From Mucilaginibacter xinganensis (GTDB lineage Bacteria; Bacteroidota; Bacteroidia; Sphingobacteriales; Sphingobacteriaceae): DNA of 43,705 bases. Every line of letters starts with the position of its first letter. Positions within the stretch are counted from its first letter, which is position 1. The translations under genes and the position numbers were made by a program. Shown piece after piece: positions 24,877-32,725 of the stretch. Under the pieces are notes generated by a model that saw only the letters and a list, made by a program, of their open reading frames with translations, was not told where the DNA came from and did no database searches. The stretch covers positions 1 through 43,705 of the forward strand of contig JAMFSA010000067.1 in the NCBI GenBank assembly GCA_026225055.1, given 5' to 3'.

Positions 24877-25845
24877 ATGAAAAGAATAACAACCACAATT
24901 TTACTGAGCATTTGTGTAAATATACTCTTTGCGCAAACCCCTGTAGCCATTAATGGCGCTTTAAGCGTTAAAGGCAACCAGATAGTTAATAAAAATGGTG
25001 TGCCGCCGCAATTACGCGGTTTAAGTTTTTCGTGGAGCATATGGCAGGGCCGCAAGTATTATAATCCAGAGGTGGTTGATTGGATCAGCAAAGATTTTAA
25101 AGTTTCTATTATACGGCTGGCAATGGCTGTGCAGCCCACGCATGGATATTTGCAGGAGCCGGATTCGCAAAAGCAAATGATCGTCAGCCTGGTTGATGAG
25201 GCTGTTAAAAAAGGGATCTATGTGCTGATAGATTGGCACGATCATAACGGTTATCGGCATACACCGCAATCGAAAGCGTTTTTTGGCGAGATGGCTAAAA
25301 GATACAAAGGTGTGCCCAATGTGATCTACGAAATCTGGAACGAACCAGAACGCGTAAGCTGGGATACCATTAAAAATTATGCTGTACAGGTGATTGCCGA
25401 AATACGTAAGTATGATCCTGATAATTTGATTGTGGTCGGTAGTCCGCATTGGGATCAGGATGTGGATGTAGCAGCAGCTAACCCGATAACGGGTTTTAAG
25501 AACATCGCTTATTCATTCCATTTTTATGCGAGCGATCCAGGCCATCAGGATGGATTGCGGGCAAAGGGTGATAAAGCGATTAGTCTGGGATTGCCGCTTT
25601 TAGTAACAGAATGGGGCGTAGGCGAAGCCAGCGGTAATGGTGTTTTCGACCTGAAAGAAAATGAAACCTGGCTGAAATGGATGGCCGGTCACAAACTCAG
25701 CTGGGCCAATTGGAACATCACCGATAAGGACGAAACTACTGCCCTGTTAAAACCGGGTGCTCGCGCTAATGGCGGTTGGACTGAGGATGAGTTAACGCCT
25801 GATGGGGTTTATTTGAGGAAGGTATTAAGGGAGTTGAATAAGTGA
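24877..25845 (+). CDS. GH5 endoglucanase (cellulase)
   Basis: Secreted 322-aa glycoside hydrolase with a signal peptide ending LFAQ (about residue 20). The single GH5 barrel opens with VKGNQIVNKNGVPPQLRGLSF and ends shortly after the nucleophile strand. The acid/base is Glu156 in YEIWNEPERV and the nucleophile Glu245 in LLVTEWGVGEASG; YVLIDWHDHNG and AYSFHFYASD are the usual subsite motifs. It is most like the GH5 subfamily of bacterial endo-beta-1,4-glucanases. No carbohydrate-binding module or type IX tail is present, so it should stay periplasmic or surface-bound by other means. It is followed by a repeat-rich gap. Confidence 0.93.
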   Translation: MKRITTTILLSICVNILFAQTPVAINGALSVKGNQIVNKNGVPPQLRGLSFSWSIWQGRKYYNPEVVDWISKDFKVSIIRLAMAVQPTHGYLQEPDSQKQMIVSLVDEAVKKGIYVLIDWHDHNGYRHTPQSKAFFGEMAKRYKGVPNVIYEIWNEPERVSWDTIKNYAVQVIAEIRKYDPDNLIVVGSPHWDQDVDVAAANPITGFKNIAYSFHFYASDPGHQDGLRAKGDKAISLGLPLLVTEWGVGEASGNGVFDLKENETWLKWMAGHKLSWANWNITDKDETTALLKPGARANGGWTEDELTPDGVYLRKVLRELNK

Positions 25846-26002
25846 TTTGATTTGGGAATTATTAAAAAAACGTCATTGCGAAGAATGAAGCAATCCCCGC
25901 CTATACAGAGTGGGTATGCAAGGCGTGAATATCGCACGCAGCCGCTCATAGCCGCGGAGGCTTAGTCCTTTTGTCTTCGCCACAAAAGGACCAAAAAGGC
26001 TA

Positions 26003-26187
26003 GTCAGTAGAAATGCTTCTTTGCCGCACAAGGCCATTTCCTGCAAATCAGGCAAAACCTGGGCTGGAAAAGTTTGCGGCCATAGTGCTCACACTGGCCC
26101 CTGCATTGCAAAAATTTCCTATGCCCTGCCATTGCGCACAAGGCCATCATCGTTTTGTCTGATTTCACCCGAAGCTGTTCTACTGAC
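26003..26187 (+). mobile_element. MITE-like element, copy 1
   Basis: A 185-bp segment with perfect 10-bp terminal inverted repeats GTCAGTAGAA (26003-26012) and TTCTACTGAC (26178-26187), extendable to about 15 of 17 matching bases. A second copy of nearly the same length with the same ends lies at 30923-31105 in opposite orientation. No transposase inside. No target duplication is evident, and homology runs on beyond both ends, so it may be part of a larger repeat. Confidence 0.62.
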
Positions 26188-26218
26188 GGGAAAAGAAGAA
26201 AGCAAAATCTCTCTTCAT

Positions 26219-26304
26219 GTCATTGCGAGCGATAGCGTGGCAACCTCGTCGCATTCAATAATACATGCGACGAGGTTGCTTCGTCGTTCCTCCTCGCAAT
26301 GACA
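26219..26304. repeat. REP family A hairpin (copy 3)
   Basis: Outer arms TGTCATTGCGAG (26219-26230) and CTCGCAATGACA (26293-26304), inner arms GCAACCTCGTCGCAT and ATGCGACGAGGTTGC. Placed before the 3' end of the double esterase gene, so it probably ends transcription. Confidence 0.88.
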
Positions 26305-26329
26305 ATTTAAAATGAATTGTGGAAGATTT

Positions 26330-27907
26330 TTACTTCCCCTTCAGCGTTTCATTAATCCCCTTCATAACTATCGGCTCCATTACTTTATAGCCATCTAAGT
26401 TTGGATGTACGTATTTATCCATGGTAAGCTCTGGTTTCATCCCATTCTTATCATTAACCACTGCCGACCAGTAATCAACATAAACTAAATGATTTTTGGC
26501 GGCATATGCTTTTACCATGGCGTTAACTTTTATTACTTTTTCAGCAGGGCCTAAACCGGGATGCCACGGGAACTCCGAGGCGGGTAAAATAGACGTAAGG
26601 ATCGGTTTTATACCGTTTGCTTTAGCCAGCTCTGCCATAGATACGATGTTGCCGAAAATGTTTTCTAGCGAGATAGGGCCTGTATTTTGCGCGATATCAT
26701 TAATGCCCGCAGCTATTACCACGGCTGTTGGTTTCAGGTTGATCACATCTTCCCTGAAACGGGCCAGCATTTGCGTTGATGTTTGCCCGCCTATACCACG
26801 ACTGATATAATGATTATTTTTAAAGAAAGCCGAATCCATGTGTCCCCAGTTTTCGGTAATGGAATTACCCATAAATACTACCCGTTTTTCGCCGGGGGCG
26901 GGAGGGGGAAGCTTAGCGTTTTCATCTTCGTATTTCTTTAACCAGGCCCAATCGTTATGGATGCGGTCCTCTACATATTTTTGCCAGTTGGCCCAGTCCT
27001 GGTCCCTTTGCTGTGGCGATTTGTTTGTTTTATCGACAGGAGTTAGCAGGCCCTGGGTATTCAGCCAGTTGTTAAACTGATCTATCCAGTTATCGCTTGG
27101 TAAGTTCTGTGTTTTCATGCCGAAACCGTGGCCGCCTTTTGAGTAGATGTGTATCTCGGCAGAATGCTTGGCATTAATCCATGTATTATAAAGTAATGTA
27201 CTGTAAATGGATGACTGGTCATCAGCGGCAGCTGCTAAAAATATAGGCGGTGCATCCTGCGGTATATTAGCCTGCATTTCCTGCGGGAAATAGGCATAAA
27301 CAGATGCCACAAAATCGGGCTTGTTTTCGGCTGTATAGCCAAAAGCAGTTGAATCGGCAATAGTACCACCAGCCGAAAAGCCTATAATGCCAATTCTTGA
27401 TGTTGATATGCCATACTCTGCCGCATGCGCCCGTACATAAGCAATTGCATTTCGTCCGTCAGCATTGGCGAGCGGTGCAACCGGGGCCTGATCATGCAAA
27501 ACGGTATTTGCCTTCATTTTGGCAAGCATCTCCTTGTAAGGATCGTTGCCTAAGGTATGCATCAGCCTGTATTCCAGCAAAAATGCGGTGATGCCCTTTT
27601 TTTGCAGCCATTTTGCAACAGCATAACCCTCATGTTCGATAGAAAGTGTCTGCAAGCCACCGCCTGGGCAAACTATTACAGCAGTGCCGGTATTAGCGCC
27701 TTTCTCCGGCGCATAAACAGTTAAACTAGGGTGACTAACATTATAGATAACATTGCCATGGAATACATTATCCGCGCTTTCAACCTGGTTCCAGTCCCAT
27801 TTTTGAGAACCTGGCGCAGCACCGGGGTATAATGATATAACCTTTTGTTGTGCCTTTGCCGAAATAGCAAAAAGCAGCAGTAATGGCAACAATAGTTTTT
27901 TGTTCAT
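26330..27907 (-). CDS. Two-domain exported esterase: alpha/beta hydrolase fused to SGNH hydrolase
   Basis: A 525-aa secreted protein (signal peptide to about residue 20, AISAKAQ) with two esterase folds. Start is ATG 27907; nine codons of upstream open frame are ignored. Domain 1 (about 25-290) is an alpha/beta hydrolase with oxyanion CPGGG at 80-84, nucleophile Ser178 in GFSAGG, acid near Asp229/230 and His260 in GGHGFG. Domain 2 (about 340-525) is an SGNH/GDSL hydrolase with GNSIT (Ser349), GIGGQ, GIND (Asn403) and the catalytic Asp/His pair in MDKYVHPN (Asp497, His501). Both folds occur in acetylxylan esterases, so it may deacetylate hemicellulose. Both active sites look intact. Confidence 0.9.
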   Translation of the reverse strand: MNKKLLLPLLLLFAISAKAQQKVISLYPGAAPGSQKWDWNQVESADNVFHGNVIYNVSHPSLTVYAPEKGANTGTAVIVCPGGGLQTLSIEHEGYAVAKWLQKKGITAFLLEYRLMHTLGNDPYKEMLAKMKANTVLHDQAPVAPLANADGRNAIAYVRAHAAEYGISTSRIGIIGFSAGGTIADSTAFGYTAENKPDFVASVYAYFPQEMQANIPQDAPPIFLAAAADDQSSIYSTLLYNTWINAKHSAEIHIYSKGGHGFGMKTQNLPSDNWIDQFNNWLNTQGLLTPVDKTNKSPQQRDQDWANWQKYVEDRIHNDWAWLKKYEDENAKLPPPAPGEKRVVFMGNSITENWGHMDSAFFKNNHYISRGIGGQTSTQMLARFREDVINLKPTAVVIAAGINDIAQNTGPISLENIFGNIVSMAELAKANGIKPILTSILPASEFPWHPGLGPAEKVIKVNAMVKAYAAKNHLVYVDYWSAVVNDKNGMKPELTMDKYVHPNLDGYKVMEPIVMKGINETLKGK

Positions 27908-27978
27908 GTATCTTGTATAGGTTAATTGTGGCACACTTGGTTGGGTCGGTTTATTTACAGGGCGATGTCAGTACTACA

Positions 27979-27986
27979 CAAAAATA
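27979..27986 (-). promoter_or_regulatory. Candidate -7 element for the esterase gene
   Basis: TATTTTTG on the minus strand matches TAnnTTTG, about 72 nt upstream of the ATG. A -33 box at normal spacing is not clear. Confidence 0.35.
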
Positions 27987-28128
27987 TATTTTAAATTTGA
28001 ATGCTAAAACAATTTTGTTGTTAATACAAATTAAACCTTTTGCACTATTTTCAGTTTAAGGTTTTATCTTAACATAAAATTAGCCGGGTTCATCCGGTAC
28101 ATCTATTTAACTACATAATTGCCGTTAC

Positions 28129-28605
28129 ATGGTATCATCGTATACTACAATCTTTGCTAAAATACCGGGATTATTGGTCCTGCTGCTGGTGATGCAATCA
28201 TGTACAGGCAAAAAGATATTTTACAAAAGTAATTGTGACGATGGCCGATCCTTTAAGCGTGTAGGGTTTTCGCAATTAATGGATAGCCTGACTTATTACG
28301 ATAACCAATATGTAGAGGTATCGGGCAAATACCAGCAAAGCAAAGGGCAATCGGCACTTATTAATGATAGTTCATTTGTTGATCATTCGGCAGCGAAATC
28401 CTTGTGGGTAGAGTTTAGCCCCGAGTGCCCATTATTTTTAGACGGTACCAAAATTGGATTTTTCGATTACGATTATAACGATGGTAAATTAACCCCCGTT
28501 AATAATAAAGTTATTGTGATACGGGGTTGGATAAATGCCAAATTCAAGGGACATTTAGGCGCGTACAAAGGCTCAATTGAACATATCAGCTATATTAAGC
28601 TGTAA
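28129..28605 (+). CDS. Small lipoprotein of unknown function
   Basis: A 158-aa lipoprotein with lipobox VMQSC (Cys25) after a hydrophobic leader. The mature protein contains beta strands with YVEVSGKYQQSKGQ and NNKVIVIRGWINAKFKGHLG, a pattern that recalls an OB-like barrel, but I cannot name the family. It converges on the BLUF gene with only 3 bp between the stops. Confidence 0.7.
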   Translation: MVSSYTTIFAKIPGLLVLLLVMQSCTGKKIFYKSNCDDGRSFKRVGFSQLMDSLTYYDNQYVEVSGKYQQSKGQSALINDSSFVDHSAAKSLWVEFSPECPLFLDGTKIGFFDYDYNDGKLTPVNNKVIVIRGWINAKFKGHLGAYKGSIEHISYIKL

Positions 28606-28608
28606 GTT

Positions 28609-29034
28609 TTATAAAAAGCTGCTGGTTAAATTATTATTCTCCACAAAAGTTTTCATGATGTTGATTGCCGGATCACTGGCTGAATCCTCAAAAAATATAT
28701 CATCAGGGTTTATGTAGCCTTGCAACTCGGCCATTTTTAATGGGGCGATCACCGCGAAACCCATAGACCATTCAGGGAATGCTCTTTTTGCGAGTGGCGC
28801 ACTTACCAGTTTTATAAGGTTCTTATGCCTTAAATCCATAGTTATAGTGCGGTAGGTTGATAATACATCATGTTCGCTGCCTTCTAAAACTTGTATAAAA
28901 GTACCCTCGGCATAAAGTAACATGCCGGTAATGTTATTTTCAAGATTCTTTTTTCTGCTGCTGGTAAGTATCTCTGTTAATTCTTCGGGGTTCATCAGTT
29001 TAACAGCGGTACTGATGTAAATGAGATAATACAT
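28609..29034 (-). CDS. BLUF-domain blue-light photoreceptor
   Basis: A 141-aa protein made almost wholly of a BLUF domain, which binds FAD and senses blue light. All photocycle residues are in place at AppA-like spacing: Tyr6 (LIYIS), Asn30 (SRKKN), Gln48 (TFIQVLEG), Trp89 and Met91 (PEWSMGF). The core ends about residue 100; the last 40 residues form a short helical cap, as in small BLUF proteins. No output domain is fused, so it must signal through a partner. None is obvious: the neighbours are an unknown lipoprotein and an MBL hydrolase. The ATG at 29034 gives the canonical N-terminus. Domain call certain, target unknown. Confidence 0.95.
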   Translation of the reverse strand: MYYLIYISTAVKLMNPEELTEILTSSRKKNLENNITGMLLYAEGTFIQVLEGSEHDVLSTYRTITMDLRHKNLIKLVSAPLAKRAFPEWSMGFAVIAPLKMAELQGYINPDDIFFEDSASDPAINIMKTFVENNNLTSSFL

Positions 29035-29134
29035 TTTAGGAACTCTTGTAAGCTATAAAATTATAGATTTTATTTAAAATAACGTCCGGATTAATGATAT
29101 GCACAACATGAATAGTTTACAACCAGAGGTTATA

Positions 29135-29896
29135 CTAAACACTTAGTTTTAAACCATCATAAGCAAATTCAATATTTGGCGGTAACTGCTGCGACATAAC
29201 TTCGTGCAGCCCGAGCCGGTGGCTGATATGCGTGAAATATGTTTTCTCTGCACCAATTTCCAGCGCGAAAAGGATAGCTTCATCCAGCGTAAAATGCGAG
29301 ATATGGCTCTGGGTTTGCAGTGCGTTAATAACCAGTATTTTTGTCCCCTTTATTTTTTGTTTTTCGGTTTCGGATACCGTTTTTGCATCGGTAATATAAG
29401 TGAAATCCTTAATGCGGAAACCCAGCACCGGCAGTTTATAGTGCATCACCTCAACAGGTATAAAATGCAGGCTGCCGATGTCAAAAGGGTCAAGCCCGAT
29501 GGTGTGCAGGTTGATCTGTGGGATACCGGGATATTTAAATTCAGCAAAAATATAGGAGAACTCTCTTTTCAGTGCTTCCTGTACACGGGTTGTGGCATAT
29601 ACATCTACCGGAGCGTTCTGGCGGTAATTAAAGGCGCGTATGTCATCCATGCCGGCAACATGGTCCTTATGTTCATGGGTGAAAACAATAGCGTCAAGGT
29701 GCTTCACGCCAGCCCGCAGCATCTGGTACCTAAAATCGGGCCCGGAATCTATTACCACCGTTTTATCATCACCTTCGATCAGTATAGATGTACGCAGCCG
29801 CTTATCGTGCGGATCAGTTGAGGTACAAACCTCGCAATCGCAGGCAATAACAGGTACACCCTGTGACGTTCCGGTTCCTAAGAAAGTTATGGTCAC
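29135..29896 (-). CDS. MBL-fold metallo-hydrolase (PhnP-like)
   Basis: A 253-aa metallo-beta-lactamase-fold enzyme. The metal motif is THEHKDHVAGMDD (His74, His76, Asp78, His79), with later ligands in VMHYKLP and ITDAKT and a final His in FTHISHRLGLH. The N-terminus FLGTGTSQGVPVIACDCEVC with its paired cysteines is typical of the PhnP/YycJ-like phosphodiesterase branch, so a cyclic phosphate or nucleic-acid phosphodiester is the likely substrate. The start is GTG at 29896, overlapping the upstream stop (GTGA). It is co-transcribed with the small gene before it. Confidence 0.9.
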   Translation of the reverse strand: MTITFLGTGTSQGVPVIACDCEVCTSTDPHDKRLRTSILIEGDDKTVVIDSGPDFRYQMLRAGVKHLDAIVFTHEHKDHVAGMDDIRAFNYRQNAPVDVYATTRVQEALKREFSYIFAEFKYPGIPQINLHTIGLDPFDIGSLHFIPVEVMHYKLPVLGFRIKDFTYITDAKTVSETEKQKIKGTKILVINALQTQSHISHFTLDEAILFALEIGAEKTYFTHISHRLGLHEVMSQQLPPNIEFAYDGLKLSV

Positions 29897-30165
29897 AGCT
29901 GAAGGTTGGTTTGTTTTAGTTGCTGTAAAAATACCAGCTGTTTATCGTCCAGTAGTTTATAATCCATCTCCAGTTCACGTGCCAGTTCGGTAATGGCCAG
30001 TATACGGCTCTCGAGGTTCGAAAATTTGTTCACCATAATAACCTTACTATGCTGTAGCAAGCAAGCCCCGGTTTTAAAGTTGCCTTTTTCATAGCGCACC
30101 TTGTAGCCTGCTGTTTTTAACAGCATCTCCAGTTTTTCGAGCGTATGGGTGGTGAGAGGGATCAT
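29893..30165 (-). CDS. Conserved small protein upstream of the MBL hydrolase
   Basis: A 90-aa soluble protein I cannot name. It has alternating helices and strands (LEKLEMLLKTAGYKVRYEKG, CLLQHSKVIMVNKF, ELARELEMDYKLL) and no membrane segment or metal motif. Its stop overlaps the GTG start of the MBL hydrolase by four bases, so the two are translationally coupled and probably act together. Starts at ATG 30165. Confidence 0.75.
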   Translation of the reverse strand: MIPLTTHTLEKLEMLLKTAGYKVRYEKGNFKTGACLLQHSKVIMVNKFSNLESRILAITELARELEMDYKLLDDKQLVFLQQLKQTNLQL

Positions 30166-30239
30166 GGTTTTTCAAAAATAGTAAATCGAGGGTGGAATTG
30201 CTATTTCTGAATAGTAAATTATAAGGCCAAATTTAGAAT

Positions 30240-30671
30240 ATGACTATTGATCAAGATAAAAATGAGCGGCGATTTAATAGAAAAGTTAGTGAGTTCTCCG
30301 GGCATTTTATGAGTAATTCAAAATGGCTTAAGTTATTTAAAGTTATATCTATTCTTTATCCTCAAATACGTAAATGTTTAATAGTTGACATTTATCGTGA
30401 TAAATCATTTGAAATAGTTATTCCCTTATCAGATCAATTTGATACTGTGTTTTATGACAAGGGTATTAAGGATGTATTAATGGGTGGCCCTATGCTTTTT
30501 AAGGAAATAAGGTGGATTGAAATCCCTGAGAACTGGCCAGAGGATGTTTATACCCAATTCAGAAATGCTCCCGCTCAAAATTTAAGTAATCTTGAACAAG
30601 AAATAAATGGTATTGGAGAGTTTGTGATTGAAAGGGGCGAGAATAGTTTGAAGGTATTTGGTTATAAGTAG
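30240..30671 (+). CDS. Hypothetical protein
   Basis: A 143-aa soluble protein without signal peptide or recognisable motif. It contains an N-terminal RRFNRKVSEFSGHFMS and a mixed alpha/beta middle part (IRKCLIVDIYRDKSFEIVIP). The sequence is plausible and codon-balanced but I see no family. It is divergent from the small MBL-linked gene and followed by a repeat-rich gap. Confidence 0.6.
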   Translation: MTIDQDKNERRFNRKVSEFSGHFMSNSKWLKLFKVISILYPQIRKCLIVDIYRDKSFEIVIPLSDQFDTVFYDKGIKDVLMGGPMLFKEIRWIEIPENWPEDVYTQFRNAPAQNLSNLEQEINGIGEFVIERGENSLKVFGYK

Positions 30672-31393
30672 TGTAATTGTCTATTGAGTCGCGTGGTATC
30701 GCTTTTCGCTAAGAAGTCACTTTTTGTCTTGATACAAAAAGTAACCAAAAAAATCAAGACAACAAGGATGCTTCCCCGCTCCCTGCCGGTTCTTCACGCT
30801 TTTCTCGCTGTTCGGCACATTTGTGCCTCACATCACACACAAAGCTAAACCGTCATTCCCGCCTCTACGCTGGCCCGCCCTTGTTGTCAAAGCCCACGCT
30901 TTTTTCTTTTCTTTCTTTCCCCGTCAGTAGAACAGCTTCGGACGAAATAAGGCAAAACGATGGTGGCTTTGTGTGGTGGCAGGGCATAGGAAATTTTTGC
31001 AGCGCATAAGCCAGTGTGCGCAATATGGCCGCAAACTTTTCCAGCCCAGGTTTTGCCTGATTTGCAGGGCAGAGGCATGTGTGGCAAAGAAGCCTTTCTA
31101 CTGACTTGATTTATTCATCTATTATTTGTTTTTAATAGGTATTCATGAGCTCCCTACGGTCGGGTTTTGCTACCTTTTGTATCAAGACAAAAGTAGTAGC
31201 CTCCGCGGCAATGAGCGGCTGCAAGCGATATTCACGATTGTAAGTTCACGCTGCACAGTTTAGAGATTGCTTCATCGTTCCTCTTCTCAATAACGCGCGG
31301 AGAAAGGTATTAAAGATAACGATTTTCATCCACCTGTATCATTCCCACAATCACTTACGTACTGTAATTAAGCCCTACACTAAAACTTACATT
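30672..31393. repeat. Repeat-rich intergenic region, about 720 bp
   Basis: No credible protein gene. It contains a hairpin ACTTTTTGT/ACAAAAAGT (30719-30727 and 30734-30742), a GC-rich stretch, the second MITE-like element (30923-31105), a second hairpin CTTTTGT/ACAAAAG (31174-31180 and 31187-31193) with the same TTTGT-loop-ACAAA pattern, a segment inverted relative to 25921-25960 and a degenerate half of REP family A (about 31265-31300). Confidence 0.8.
30923..31105 (-). mobile_element. MITE-like element, copy 2
   Basis: A 183-bp inverted copy of the 26003-26187 element with the same perfect 10-bp ends GTCAGTAGAA (30923-30932) and TTCTACTGAC (31096-31105). The interior is strongly conserved, including the long identical stretch around CAGGCAAAACCTGGGCTGG when read on the minus strand. 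A net 2-base length difference breaks the shared reading frame. Confidence 0.62.
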
Positions 31394-31855
31394 ATGAAAA
31401 ATCTTATACCCGTTTCTCTTATCTTAATTATCGCGCTGGCATTGTTTTCCTGCCATAAGGATCATGATGCAGGCCCGGCCTTACTTGTTGGTAACTGGAC
31501 TATTGTAAGCGATTCCACTTATAACAGTGGCATTGGCCCCAATGGCCAGCCAACCGGTAAAATGTACATTGGCACAGCTGCCGATTATTACCATTTCACA
31601 GCAAATGGCAAGCTATATGTACACGAAGGGACGTTTTTAATTGATACGGCTGACTACACCATAACAAACGATACCCATACAAATTATAAGATGGTGAACC
31701 TTAAATTTAGTTATCTATATACTTACGGTGCCACAATAACCGGTGCAAATGGGGCTTTTGATATAACTACTGTCACAAATCACAGCCTTGTGCTTTATAG
31801 TCGCGGACTAACACCGGGCGGTATTTTTTATGAAGCAATAACTTTAAGAAAATAA
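31394..31855 (+). CDS. Small lipoprotein, possibly lipocalin-like
   Basis: A 153-aa lipoprotein with lipobox LALFSC (Cys20). The mature part begins LLVGNWTIVSDS and shows a run of beta strands with YYHFTANGKLYVHEG and DYTI, the pattern of small lipocalin-like proteins of Bacteroidetes. No enzyme motif is present; ligand unknown. It converges on lolA with 11 bp between stops. Confidence 0.7.
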   Translation: MKNLIPVSLILIIALALFSCHKDHDAGPALLVGNWTIVSDSTYNSGIGPNGQPTGKMYIGTAADYYHFTANGKLYVHEGTFLIDTADYTITNDTHTNYKMVNLKFSYLYTYGATITGANGAFDITTVTNHSLVLYSRGLTPGGIFYEAITLRK

Positions 31856-31866
31856 TAAAATAACGC

Positions 31867-32538
31867 TTACCGTAAATCCACTACTTCAATACCTGGATGA
31901 GATTTGACATCGTAGGTGAAAATTGTTTCAGGAGCGTTAATGTTCGGTACCACGCTGTTTATGGTATATGAATAGTGACTGCCGTTCTTATCAAATATCA
32001 ACGCGTTATATAGCTGTTTCTTTACTTTATCTATCAGTAGCCTTACTTTAAAAAATGATTTTTTGGCGTCATCTGGTGTAAGATCTATCGCTTGGTAGGT
32101 TTTACCGTTTATGATCTGATCGCCGTTGTAAAGGTACTTGTAGCCTTTTTCATAAAGGGTGAACATTTGCGCCGGGTTAAAGCCTTCATCACTGTTATCC
32201 ACCTTGTTTAGCTGTACTTCCTTGTCTTTAGCAAGGTAGGTCCACTGGCTTTTGCCGTCGCTGGTGATCTCCTGTTCAATGGCTTTTGAACCCTGACCAT
32301 ATAGGGTAAGCTTATATTTATTTGTTTTAGCCTGAACGATCAGCGTGCCATCTTGCGATTGCTGTACATTGTTTTGCTGATCATTAATAGTAAAGGTAAA
32401 ATCGCTTTTTACAATGTTATAGGCATGGTACTTTTGGCTTACTTTATCCAAAATAGCCTTAGCCTGCGCATCCTTTTGCGCAAATGCCTGTGAGGTTATG
32501 CCGATCAATAGTAAAGCGTATATGAGAGTCTTTTTCAT
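31867..32538 (-). CDS. lolA: LolA-like outer-membrane lipoprotein carrier
   Basis: A 223-aa periplasmic protein with signal peptide MKKTLIYALLLIGITSQAFAQ. The LolA fold is suggested by KAILDKVSQKYHAYNIVKSDFTFTI near the start, the strand pattern DGTLIVQAKTNKYKLTLYGQGS and the KSQWTYLAKDKEVQLNKV segment, all typical of the LolA-type half-barrel that ferries lipoproteins from the inner to the outer membrane. It lies downstream of ftsK on the minus strand, separated by 187 bp with a REP hairpin; ftsK and lolA are neighbours in many bacteria. Confidence 0.87.
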   Translation of the reverse strand: MKKTLIYALLLIGITSQAFAQKDAQAKAILDKVSQKYHAYNIVKSDFTFTINDQQNNVQQSQDGTLIVQAKTNKYKLTLYGQGSKAIEQEITSDGKSQWTYLAKDKEVQLNKVDNSDEGFNPAQMFTLYEKGYKYLYNGDQIINGKTYQAIDLTPDDAKKSFFKVRLLIDKVKKQLYNALIFDKNGSHYSYTINSVVPNINAPETIFTYDVKSHPGIEVVDLR

Positions 32539-32625
32539 TTCGTTGCAGATATTGTAATATACAGTTTAGAGGGGTTGTTGTTTGATTGGTTTAATTAGGA
32601 GGATTAGATTATATATTAAAACAAT

Positions 32626-32711
32626 TGTCATTGCGAGGAGGTACGACGCGGCAACCTCGTCGCTTGCATATTGAACGCGACGAGGTTGCCACGCTATCGC
32701 TCGCAATGACA
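32626..32711. repeat. REP family A hairpin (copy 4)
   Basis: Arms TGTCATTGCGAG (32626-32637) and CTCGCAATGACA (32700-32711) with an inner GCAACCTCGTCGC/GCGACGAGGTTGC stem. Orientation is opposite to copy 3. It lies just after the ftsK stop and may limit read-through into lolA. Confidence 0.88.
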
Positions 32712-32725
32712 TGAAAGATGAGCTA

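Larger units (their letters stand above)
25846..26329. repeat. Repeat-rich intergenic region after the GH5 gene
   Basis: No credible protein gene. In order: a half copy of REP family A (from 25871), a segment at 25921-25960 that matches 31200-31240 in inverted form, a 10-bp hairpin (25965-25974/25982-25991, GTCCTTTTGT/ACAAAAGGAC), the 185-bp MITE-like element (26003-26187) and REP family A copy 3 (26219-26304). The block from 25871 to about 26207 is homologous to 30902-31300 reversed, apart from an insertion of roughly 60 bp in the latter. Confidence 0.8.
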
